Source: Bacteroidales bacterium
GTDB lineage: Bacteria > Bacteroidota > Bacteroidia > Bacteroidales > F082
Length of the DNA stretch: 64,000 bases
Direction: 5' to 3'
Assembly: GCA_017553625.1 (NCBI GenBank)
Contig: JAFZKP010000050.1
Coordinates: forward strand, 50,054-114,053
Shown here: positions 51,449 through 59,229 of the stretch, piece by piece
How the letters are laid out: the number at the start of each line of letters is the position of its first letter
How positions within the stretch are numbered: the first letter of the stretch is position 1
Notes under the pieces: generated by a model
Database searches by the model: none
What the model was told of the DNA's origin: nothing
What the model saw: only the letters and a program-made list of their open reading frames with translations
Made by a program: the position numbers and the translations under genes

Positions 51449-52001
51449 ACACCTCCATCGCAATCATCGCGCACGCCTCCGCGTCGGCTAATGCGTTGTG
51501 ATGCTTTTTCTTTTTGTCAAAGTCGTAACCGCACTCGGCGGCAATAGTCTGTAATTTGTGGTTTTCCAAGTCGGGGAAGACGATTTCAGAAGCACGTTTG
51601 GTGTCGTAAATCTTAAAGCGTTTGCGACCCATTTTGTAATACTCAAACAGGGAGTTCAGGCAACGCTTTTCGAACTCGTAGCCGTGCGCCACAAACGGCA
51701 ACCCCTTGATTTTCTTCTCTATCTGATTCCACACCTGTGGGAAAATCGGGGCGTCGTCGGTGTCTTTCTTCTTTAATCCGTGAATCTTGGTGGTGTAGAA
51801 ATCGTAATAGTTCGGCACAGGCTTCACGAGGCTGTAGAACTCCTCCACAATCTCGCGGTCACGCACGATGACGATGCCGACGCTGCACACGCTGGTGGTC
51901 TCGCCGTTGGCGGCCTCGAAGTCGATGGCGGCGAAGTCGGGGAGGTCGGGCAAGATGTTGTCGTCAGCCTTTGATTTCGCAGTAGTAGATGTCGATGCCA
52001 T
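51441..52001 (-). CDS. DEDDh 3'-5' exonuclease (DNA polymerase III epsilon-like)
   Basis: A 186-residue protein. Exo I is D27-x-E29 (AAIDFEAANG) and Exo III is HHNALADAEA. Exo II reads FVAHGYEFEKR where the family usually has AHNxxFD, so the metal-binding Asp is replaced by Glu and Asn by Gly. It may still bind metal; activity could be altered. I used the ATG at 52001; an ATG at 52022 would add seven residues and increase overlap with the upstream gene. Such small exonucleases act in DNA repair or RNA trimming. Confidence 0.82.
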   Translation of the reverse strand: MASTSTTAKSKADDNILPDLPDFAAIDFEAANGETTSVCSVGIVIVRDREIVEEFYSLVKPVPNYYDFYTTKIHGLKKKDTDDAPIFPQVWNQIEKKIKGLPFVAHGYEFEKRCLNSLFEYYKMGRKRFKIYDTKRASEIVFPDLENHKLQTIAAECGYDFDKKKKHHNALADAEACAMIAMEVFN

Positions 52002-52275
52002 CGTCTTCAAACATTGCTTCACTGAGACAGTACTGGCCAGGACGGTCGTCCTCCTGGAAAAGATACACTGAAGCCTTGTGGAATGTCAAAGGCTGCTGAT
52101 TGTCAGAGAGCTGCTGCACCTTTTCGTATGACAGACCTTCAATCTTGCAGAGCCTCATCATCGCCGCAAGGTCGAGGTCGAGGTTCAAGAACATGTCCTT
52201 TTTACCTTCTTTCCACGCAATGCTGATGATTCCCGTGGTGTAAAGCTCGAAATCCTTTATTTCAATTTTTTTCAT
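51964..52275 (-). CDS. Small unrecognised protein upstream of the exonuclease
   Basis: A 103-residue, acidic, soluble protein I do not recognise (FELYTTGIISIAWKEGKKD, then FQEDDRPGQYCLSEAMFEDD). Its 3' end overlaps the exonuclease start by about 38 bases, and the two are likely co-translated. A palindrome and octamer array 4 lie upstream, and the MATE gene is further upstream on the same strand. Confidence 0.55.
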   Translation of the reverse strand: MKKIEIKDFELYTTGIISIAWKEGKKDMFLNLDLDLAAMMRLCKIEGLSYEKVQQLSDNQQPLTFHKASVYLFQEDDRPGQYCLSEAMFEDDGIDIYYCEIKG

Positions 52276-52289
52276 GGTTTTACTTATAT

Positions 52290-52316
52290 TGGAGATGCGA
52301 TGAATCGCATCTTTAC
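52290..52316 (-). repeat. Intergenic palindrome, reverse GTAAAGATGCG variant
   Basis: Arms AGATGCGAT (52293-52301) and ATCGCATCT (52304-52312), loop GA, ending TTAC. It is the reverse complement of the copy at 45368. Confidence 0.8.
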
Positions 52317-52327
52317 ATTGCTCATAT

Positions 52328-52388
52328 AACTGATTAACTGATTAACTGATTAACTGATTAACTGACTAACTGACTAACTGATTAACTA
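52328..52388 (+). repeat. Octamer array 4 (AACTGAYT units)
   Basis: Seven or so tandem AACTGATT/AACTGACT units ending AACTA. Its right edge supplies the stop codon (TAG on the minus strand) of the MATE gene. Confidence 0.85.
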
Positions 52389-53714
52389 TATTTTAAGTTT
52401 GTGCCAATTGGCGTATTTGATGTAAAGTATTGATACTATTGCGAGTAGGCCGCCATAGATGTATTCGCACGTCCAGACCCATTCCACGTGGGTGGTGATA
52501 TTCGTGAGCATCCAGATATAGGCGATGTACAGCAGAAGTATGCCGAACTCGAGCCATAACGCGGCGTTGGTCTTGCCTGTTCCTGATACCGCCTCGAATG
52601 ACACCGCTCCAAGTGCCTGGAAGATGATAGCTCCACAAATCACGAAGATTGAGGGGATGGCGGCGTTGGCGAGTGTCATGTCGTCGGTGTAGATGCTCAT
52701 CACTGCGGTGGGGAAGAAGACACAAATCAGAATCAGCGGGATGCAGCACAGTATGCAGTTGAAGATGATTTTGAACAGCGTCGCCATCACCTCGTCGGCG
52801 TGTCCCGCCCCGATGATGCGGCTCGTCAAGGTGTTGGAGGTGGCGAGGAAACCGAAGACAGGTATGAACAGAATCATGTAGACGCTGCGTGCGATTGACG
52901 AGATCCCGATGGCTTCTTCGCCCATTTTTTCCACAAGGATGAAGAAGATGAACCATGTGGTGAACGAGAACAGCTTCTGGAACATGGTCGGGGTGGCGAT
53001 GCGCACGATATTGCCCGCCAGCTCCTTGTCATACCCGTGCGGCTTGAAAAGCTCATACTCGCTTTTGCCCAATTTGATATAGGTGTAGACGAGGAAGAAC
53101 GTCGTCGCGGTGACCTCGGCTATCAGTGAAGCTAATGCCGCGCCGCCGATGCCCATTTCAGGGAAACCGAACTTGCCGAAGATAAGGCAGTAGTCGAGGA
53201 TGATGTTGACAGCCGCCATGATGACGGTGGAAAACGTGATGACTTTTGTGTTGGAAAGCCCCGTGTACAAGGAGCGGAAGAGGTAGTTGAAGCACACGAA
53301 AACGATGCCGAACTGGCGGAATCCGATGTATTCCATCGCACCGGTGTAGATGCCGTCAGACTCGATGATGAAATCGAGGAGCGAGCCTGAGAAAATCCTC
53401 ATTATCGCGAACAAAAGCAGTCCGAAGATTAGAATCGATGCAGCGCCGTGCTGGAAGATGCTCCCGATTTTGTTGTATTCTTTGGCGCCGAAACGTCGCG
53501 CGATGATTATCTGGATGCCGATAGCCAAGCCCATCGCCATGGTGGTGAACACGAAATAATACATTCCCGCCATCATCGAGGAGCCGAGCGCGACGACGCC
53601 CAGATGCCCCAGAAACGCCGTGTCTGTGAACGTGATAAGCGTCTGCGCCAGGTTGCCGATCATGATAGGAACCGCAATGCGCCAAATCTCTTTTGTAGAA
53701 ATACTTGTCTTCAT
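52386..53714 (-). CDS. MATE family multidrug/cation efflux transporter
   Basis: A 442-residue integral membrane protein with about 12 hydrophobic segments in two bundles. MATE signatures are visible: IAVPIMIGNLAQTLITFTD at the start and AMGLAIGIQIIIARRFGA, then FGFLATSNTLTSRIIGAG in the second half. It should export drugs or other organic cations in exchange for Na+ or H+. The last codon and stop come from the edge of octamer array 4. It has a -7 element at 53725-53732 on the minus strand. Confidence 0.93.
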   Translation of the reverse strand: MKTSISTKEIWRIAVPIMIGNLAQTLITFTDTAFLGHLGVVALGSSMMAGMYYFVFTTMAMGLAIGIQIIIARRFGAKEYNKIGSIFQHGAASILIFGLLLFAIMRIFSGSLLDFIIESDGIYTGAMEYIGFRQFGIVFVCFNYLFRSLYTGLSNTKVITFSTVIMAAVNIILDYCLIFGKFGFPEMGIGGAALASLIAEVTATTFFLVYTYIKLGKSEYELFKPHGYDKELAGNIVRIATPTMFQKLFSFTTWFIFFILVEKMGEEAIGISSIARSVYMILFIPVFGFLATSNTLTSRIIGAGHADEVMATLFKIIFNCILCCIPLILICVFFPTAVMSIYTDDMTLANAAIPSIFVICGAIIFQALGAVSFEAVSGTGKTNAALWLEFGILLLYIAYIWMLTNITTHVEWVWTCEYIYGGLLAIVSILYIKYANWHKLKI

Positions 53715-53724
53715 AAAAACGTTG

Positions 53725-53732
53725 CAAAATTA
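53725..53732 (-). promoter_or_regulatory. -7 element of the MATE gene
   Basis: TAATTTTG on the minus strand, ten bases before the ATG at 53714, implying an almost leaderless mRNA. Weak support. Confidence 0.35.
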
Positions 53733-53766
53733 CAAAATATTATGATGCTATCTCCGTTAAAAATAT

Positions 53767-53774
53767 TATATTTG
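53767..53774 (+). promoter_or_regulatory. -7 element of the HEAT-repeat gene
   Basis: TATATTTG, about 78 bases before the ATG at 53852. No clear -33 element. Confidence 0.4.
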
Positions 53775-53851
53775 TAATTTGAAAAATTCTGTCGCCGGGA
53801 CGGGTTTTTATTATGTAAATTATTGAAAATAAAAGATTTAATAAAATTGTT

Positions 53852-55411
53852 ATGAAAATATTGAAAAATGTTGCCGTGGTTTTCGCATTAATGTTGATGT
53901 CGTCGTTTTGTTTAAATGCACAGAATATTGACAATTCAAGATGCCGTGATGAAGATTGTGTGCTGGAGATTCTGAGAAGGCTCGATACAAATGACGAGGC
54001 GGTGATTGCAGAGACTGAAAAAAAATTGGAAAAACTTGCCGAAGAAGCTTGTTATTATGATGTTTATGAAATTAAAAACGCTCTGAAAAATTCGATATTT
54101 GCTTTCGTTGAAAAATTTGAGGATTGCAAAAGCAACGCGTTTCTTGTTTCTCTTTTGTCAAAACTGTATTATGCAAATGAGAGCAATGAGATTATGAAAC
54201 TTGTTGAAAATGAGAAGCTTGCTGATGCTGCGATAAGAGCTGTCGCAAATATTCCGGGCACGAATGACATTATTAAAAAATATATCGTCAAGCATCATGA
54301 TGATTTGAGATACAAGGCGGCGCTGGCGTATGCCGTTGGAAAACTCAATATCCAAAGCATGGAAGATGAGCTCATTTCCTGGCTCAAAGACGCTGATGAC
54401 GAGACAAAAATTGAGATTTACAACGCGCTTTTGGTGGTCGGAAGCAATGAAAAGACGGCTACGATAGTTGAAAAAGGCGCGAAAAAACTGTATAAAAACA
54501 AGATTGCTGACAATAAAATCGCGGGAATGAAGCTTTTATCGGCAACTAAAAGTGAAAAATGTCTGCCGTATCTTTATAAAGCATTGAAAAACAATGATAA
54601 ACGTGTGAGAGTGGCTGCTTTTGACATCATGAAACCGTATGCAAATCAGAAGGTTTGCGCGAAAGCGGTGAAGATTTGCAAGAAAGGCGATGCTCTCGTT
54701 GACGTTCTGAACTGGCTCGGCGAGATAAAGAACGATTCGCAGATGGAGTTTGTCATCAAGCAGCTTTCTTCTGAAAATCCAAAGGTCGTAAAGGCTGCCA
54801 TTAAAGCCGTTTTCAACATTGACAACGCCCAAGGGATTGAAGCGGTCAAGCCGATGTTTGGCGGTGAATATCAAGAGGTTATCAAAGATGCCATGATGTC
54901 TTACGAAGGCAATTACGCAGGCGTTTTAAACGACGTTGCAAGAGGCGGCGACCAACAGAAACTTGCGGTGCTTCAAATATTGGAAAAACGTCCTGTGGTG
55001 GCGCTGAATTTACGGGTGAAAGAGTTTCTTAACTCTGGTAATCAAGAGGTTAGAGATGAGGCGTATAAAATACTCAAAGACGTGGTCGTCGTGGCTGATG
55101 CCGGTTTTTTAAGCGGTCTTTTGGAAAACTGCGCCGACAAATATGTTGAAGATGTGCAGCTTGCAATAAAAAACGCGATGGCAAACGCTATTGAAGAGAG
55201 AAAAGACACTTTCGCATCGACACTGAAGCATGTGAAACCTGCAATAATGCCTCGTTTTTACAAGGTTTTCGCGTATTTTGGAACGGAGCTCACGGTGAAC
55301 AAGCTGATTGAGGCGTATGAATCCGGGGATTATAAAAATGAGGCAAAAGAGGCGCTTCTGATTGTTGAAGATGAGAAATTCGCCCAACAAATAAAAGATG
55401 TTTTAAAATAA
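53852..55411 (+). CDS. Exported HEAT-repeat protein
   Basis: A 519-residue protein with a signal peptide (about 1-23, ending LNAQ). Helical HEAT-type repeats fill the rest, for example DLRYKAALAYAVGKLNIQ, KSEKCLPYLYKALKNNDKR and NPKVVKAAIKAVFNID. It is probably periplasmic and binds other proteins. No enzyme motif is visible. It is followed 14 bases later by the TlpA-like gene and then the GH3 gene, and the three are likely one operon. Confidence 0.75.
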   Translation: MKILKNVAVVFALMLMSSFCLNAQNIDNSRCRDEDCVLEILRRLDTNDEAVIAETEKKLEKLAEEACYYDVYEIKNALKNSIFAFVEKFEDCKSNAFLVSLLSKLYYANESNEIMKLVENEKLADAAIRAVANIPGTNDIIKKYIVKHHDDLRYKAALAYAVGKLNIQSMEDELISWLKDADDETKIEIYNALLVVGSNEKTATIVEKGAKKLYKNKIADNKIAGMKLLSATKSEKCLPYLYKALKNNDKRVRVAAFDIMKPYANQKVCAKAVKICKKGDALVDVLNWLGEIKNDSQMEFVIKQLSSENPKVVKAAIKAVFNIDNAQGIEAVKPMFGGEYQEVIKDAMMSYEGNYAGVLNDVARGGDQQKLAVLQILEKRPVVALNLRVKEFLNSGNQEVRDEAYKILKDVVVVADAGFLSGLLENCADKYVEDVQLAIKNAMANAIEERKDTFASTLKHVKPAIMPRFYKVFAYFGTELTVNKLIEAYESGDYKNEAKEALLIVEDEKFAQQIKDVLK

Positions 55412-55425
55412 TCTGAAAAATTCTG

Positions 55426-56244
55426 ATGAAAGCTTGTAAGTCGCTGATAATCATTGTGCTGATGCTTGTCTTTTCTCCCATGAGGGGACAAACTTACGAT
55501 CCTTTTCTTGACAAAATCGACTTCAGCGACACCACTTTGATTGAAAGCGATTTCATGATAAAAGCCTTGACGGATTATCTGACGCAGGAACAGGAAAAAG
55601 ACTTGGAGCCGAGAGCCCAGATGTACAATCTGATATTGGCTTCTGACAATATTTTGAGCCGCAGCGTGACTTCATTTGCGATGTATAAGTTTGTGTATCA
55701 ATATCTTATATATGGTTTTTCTGAGCTCGGCGCAAATTTGGTTGTCGATTATATGATGCGCCTACCTTATTTTGAGTTTGTCAATGCCAGTGAAGAGCAG
55801 CGAGATGAGATTATGGCGTTGGCAGCGAAGTTTGAACGAGTTAAAATTGGTTCGAAAGCTCCTGAGATTCAAAATGTTACGGTTTTTGATAAGAACCTTG
55901 ACCTTTATGAAATTGACGCGGAATATGTTGTGCTGTTTTTCTGGTCGTATTCTTGTCCGCATTGCCGCGAACTGATTAAGGAACTGGCAAGGTTTTCAAA
56001 GAAAAACAAAAATGTTGAGATTGTAACTGTTTGTGTGTCAACTGATTTGAAAAATGTGAAACGTCTTTTGAAGAAATATCGTCTCGACAGGCATTATAAC
56101 ATTTGCGACGGAAGCGGATGGTATACGCCGATTGTCGATACATACGCTGTCGATGAGACACCAGCTATGTTTTTACTTGATAAAGATAAGATTATTTTGG
56201 CAAAACCTTTTGATATAGAAGAACTTATAAAAGAAATGGAGTGA
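55426..56244 (+). CDS. Exported thioredoxin-like (TlpA/redoxin) protein
   Basis: A 272-residue protein with a signal peptide (about 1-22). An N-terminal helical region (to about 135) precedes a thioredoxin fold with the CPHC active-site pair C177/C180 (FFWSYSCPHCREL). The cis-Pro segment is AVDETPAMFLL. It should work in the periplasm as a thiol-disulfide oxidoreductase. Its stop codon overlaps the start of the GH3 gene (TGATG), which indicates coupled translation. Confidence 0.85.
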   Translation: MKACKSLIIIVLMLVFSPMRGQTYDPFLDKIDFSDTTLIESDFMIKALTDYLTQEQEKDLEPRAQMYNLILASDNILSRSVTSFAMYKFVYQYLIYGFSELGANLVVDYMMRLPYFEFVNASEEQRDEIMALAAKFERVKIGSKAPEIQNVTVFDKNLDLYEIDAEYVVLFFWSYSCPHCRELIKELARFSKKNKNVEIVTVCVSTDLKNVKRLLKKYRLDRHYNICDGSGWYTPIVDTYAVDETPAMFLLDKDKIILAKPFDIEELIKEME

Positions 56245-59123
56245 TGAAGAAACTGTTTTTACCGATAATATTTCTGTTTTTATGTTTTGTTGCCAAAGCC
56301 CAGTCGGATGAGGACCGTTGGGTCGACTCTGTTTATAACACGCTGACTGTTGAACAGCGCGTAGGGCAGCTTATTAACGTGCGGGCGAATCTGCCGAATA
56401 AGCCGTATTTTGCTGAGATCCAAGAGCTTATCAAAAAATACAATATCGGTGGAGTGACGTTTTTCCGCACTGATGCCGAGCCTTTGTTGAAGCAGGTTAA
56501 CGAATGGCAGTCGATGGCGCAAACCCCGTTGATGGTCGGCATTGACGGAGAGTGGGGGCTTGGGATGAGACTCAACGACGGGATTTCGTATCCGTTTCAG
56601 ATGACGCTCGGAGCCATTCAGAATCAATCGCTTATTGGCGAGATGGGGGCTCAGATTGCGGAGCAGTGCCGTCGTATTGGCATCAACGTCGACTTCGCGC
56701 CTGACGTTGACGTGAACAACGAGCCGACGAATCCTGTCATAGGGATGCGCAGTTTCGGCTCCGACCCGAAAGCTGTTGCAGAGCGCGGACTTCAGTACGC
56801 TATGGGACTTCAGAACAACGGTGTGTTGCCGACAATCAAGCACTTCCCGGGGCATGGAGACACGAAGACCGATTCACACGAGACACTTCCTAAAGTCACT
56901 AAAAAGCTCAAGGATTTAAAGAAAATAGAACTGTATCCTTTTGATTATCTGATAAATAAAGGTGTAGCGGGGGCGATGGTAGGACATCTTTACATGCCAG
57001 CATTGGAACCGCAGAAAAACCTCTCGTCGTCGATTTCAAAGAATGTGGTTACGGGTCTTTTGAAGAAGGAAATGGGTTTCGACGGTCTCATTTTCAGCGA
57101 CGCGATGGAGATGAAGGGCGCATATCAGGGTGTTCATCCTGATAACGTCGGTTTGTATGCGATATTGGCGGGCGTTGATGTGGTTTTGATGCCTATAAAC
57201 CCAGAAATGACCATCTTATACATTGTAAATCAGATGGATAGAGAAGATGTTGCAAATAGAGTGGAGGAGAGTTGCAAGAAAGTTTTGAGATATAAATACC
57301 GTCTTGGAATTGCAAAATATAAACCGCAATCGGAATTGTTAGTAGATAATGATTTGCATCAGGCAAAGTATTATAATTTGAGACAAAGGCTTTATAATGA
57401 AGCAGTTACGATGCTAAGAAACGACAGGGACGCGCTCCCGCTCGACAAATCGCAAAAAATAGCTGTGGTGACTTTCGGAAAGAAGGACAATGTTGTTGAG
57501 AAACTCAAAAAAGAAGGTTATGACGCGAGCAGCTATTTGATTGCAGAGAGTTGCAACAATGCTGAAAGACAGCGGATTCTCAATGAATTGAAGAATTGCA
57601 AGCAGGTTGTTGTCAATATCCAAAACACCTCGATTTATGCAACAAAAGACTTCGGCATTACGAATTATGTTGTTGATTTTGTGAAGGATATTAGCAAGGA
57701 CAACAAAATCATTTTCAATCTTTTCGCATGTCCGTACGCTTTGAACAAGTTCTCATTCAAGAAGACTCCTTCAGCTGTCATAATAGGCTACGAAGACAAG
57801 GAAAATGCAATAAATGCTGTAGTTGACGTGATGGTAGGCAAGCTTAATCCTGTAGGAAAACTGCCTGTCACGATTAACAAAAAATACAAGGTTGGCGACG
57901 GCTTGGGTTTTGAAGACATGCTTACACCTGAGACGCTTCCTGTTTCGTTGATAGACAATGAATTCACCCGTAAAGTCGACTCCATTGCCCTGAATGGTAT
58001 AGAAATCGAGGCGTTTCCCGGTTGCCAGATCCTTGCCATGAAAGACGGCAAGATTATTTACGAGAAATGTTTCGGGCATTTCACATACGACTGCGGGCAT
58101 GAGGTCCAGAGCCATGATGTTTATGACATCGCCTCGCTGACTAAGGTTTTTGCCACCACTTTCGCAATCATGAAGCTTTACGACGACGGCAAAATCAGTC
58201 TCGAGAACACTCTCGGAGATTTTTTTCCATACCTAAGAAACACTGATAAAGCCGAAATCAAACTGATTGAAATCATGACGCATCAGGCGGGTTTCACGCC
58301 TTGGGTCCCGATATATCAAACCTTGTTGGTTGACGGCAAGCCTGACCCGGAGTTTTTCAGAAAAAGCATTGACGAGGAGCATACCGTGCGCGTGGCGAAG
58401 GACATGTATATCTCGAAAGACTTCAATTTCGATGTCTTTGACTATGTGACGGCCTTGAAACTGGGCGATAAGAAATACACTTACAGCGATTTGGGCTTTT
58501 ATTTCCTTCCGAAAATTGTGGAAATGGTGACGAATATGCCGTTTGAGAAATATCTCGAGGACAACTTCTACAAGCCGCTTAATCTGAATCATATTTTCTA
58601 TAAGCCGTTGAAACACATCGCAATAGAGAATATCGCCCCGACCGAGAACGACAATTATTTCAGGATGCAGCTTCTTCGCGGCGACGTGCACGACCAGGCC
58701 GCTGCATTGTTTGGCGGTGTCGCTGGCCATGCCGGACTTTTCGCTAATGCCCGTGACCTTGCCGTAATGATGCAACTGCTTCTGAATGAAGGATATGCGA
58801 ACAACAGGCAGTTTTTGTCGTCATATACGATAAAGAAATTCACCTCGGCGCCGTTTAAAGACAATATGAACCGTCGCGGAATAGGTTTCGACAAGCCAGA
58901 AGTTGACCCTTCAGTGCCTTATTACACGCCGGCGAAACAATCGTCGATGAAGAGCTTCGGACACACTGGGTTTACCGGCACTTTTGTGTGGGCAGACCCT
59001 GATAATCAATTGATTGTGATTTTCCTGTCGAACAGGGTTTATCCGGATTCTTCGAATAATAAGCTGTCGAAACTCGACATCAGGACGCACATACACGAAT
59101 ATTTTTACAAGGCCGTTATGTAG
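56244..59123 (+). CDS. Fused GH3 beta-N-acetylhexosaminidase and beta-lactamase-type serine hydrolase
   Basis: A 959-residue protein with a signal peptide (about 1-20). The GH3 part (about 30-560) has the NagZ-type motif KHFPGHGDTKTDSH with the catalytic His/Asp pair, and nucleophile D286 (LIFSDAMEM). The C-terminal part (about 575-950) is a beta-lactamase/esterase fold with S631-x-x-K634 (SLTK), YSD at Y747 and HTGFTG. Such fusions in Bacteroidetes probably cut peptidoglycan fragments. I used the ATG at 56244 overlapping the upstream stop; GTG at 56241 is possible. The TAG stop is part of a palindrome. Confidence 0.9.
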   Translation: MKKLFLPIIFLFLCFVAKAQSDEDRWVDSVYNTLTVEQRVGQLINVRANLPNKPYFAEIQELIKKYNIGGVTFFRTDAEPLLKQVNEWQSMAQTPLMVGIDGEWGLGMRLNDGISYPFQMTLGAIQNQSLIGEMGAQIAEQCRRIGINVDFAPDVDVNNEPTNPVIGMRSFGSDPKAVAERGLQYAMGLQNNGVLPTIKHFPGHGDTKTDSHETLPKVTKKLKDLKKIELYPFDYLINKGVAGAMVGHLYMPALEPQKNLSSSISKNVVTGLLKKEMGFDGLIFSDAMEMKGAYQGVHPDNVGLYAILAGVDVVLMPINPEMTILYIVNQMDREDVANRVEESCKKVLRYKYRLGIAKYKPQSELLVDNDLHQAKYYNLRQRLYNEAVTMLRNDRDALPLDKSQKIAVVTFGKKDNVVEKLKKEGYDASSYLIAESCNNAERQRILNELKNCKQVVVNIQNTSIYATKDFGITNYVVDFVKDISKDNKIIFNLFACPYALNKFSFKKTPSAVIIGYEDKENAINAVVDVMVGKLNPVGKLPVTINKKYKVGDGLGFEDMLTPETLPVSLIDNEFTRKVDSIALNGIEIEAFPGCQILAMKDGKIIYEKCFGHFTYDCGHEVQSHDVYDIASLTKVFATTFAIMKLYDDGKISLENTLGDFFPYLRNTDKAEIKLIEIMTHQAGFTPWVPIYQTLLVDGKPDPEFFRKSIDEEHTVRVAKDMYISKDFNFDVFDYVTALKLGDKKYTYSDLGFYFLPKIVEMVTNMPFEKYLEDNFYKPLNLNHIFYKPLKHIAIENIAPTENDNYFRMQLLRGDVHDQAAALFGGVAGHAGLFANARDLAVMMQLLLNEGYANNRQFLSSYTIKKFTSAPFKDNMNRRGIGFDKPEVDPSVPYYTPAKQSSMKSFGHTGFTGTFVWADPDNQLIVIFLSNRVYPDSSNNKLSKLDIRTHIHEYFYKAVM

Positions 59124-59147
59124 GGATAAGGCATGCCTTATCTCTAC
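59120..59147 (+). repeat. Palindrome providing the GH3 stop codon
   Basis: Arms GTAGGGATAAGGC (59120-59132) and GCCTTATCTCTAC (59135-59147), one wobble, loop AT. The TAG ends the GH3 fusion gene. Confidence 0.8.
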
Positions 59148-59180
59148 GGAATGTAATAAAAATGAATGATGAAGATTTTT

Positions 59181-59211
59181 GTTGGGAATAACGTTTTTAT
59201 GTATAATTTTG
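59181..59211 (+). promoter_or_regulatory. Promoter of the murL-murD2 pair
   Basis: TTG at 59182-59184, a 19-base spacer, TAATTTTG at 59204-59211. It matches the Bacteroidetes consensus and leaves a leader of about 12-18 bases. Confidence 0.65.
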
Positions 59212-59229
59212 TAAATCATTAGAGATAAT

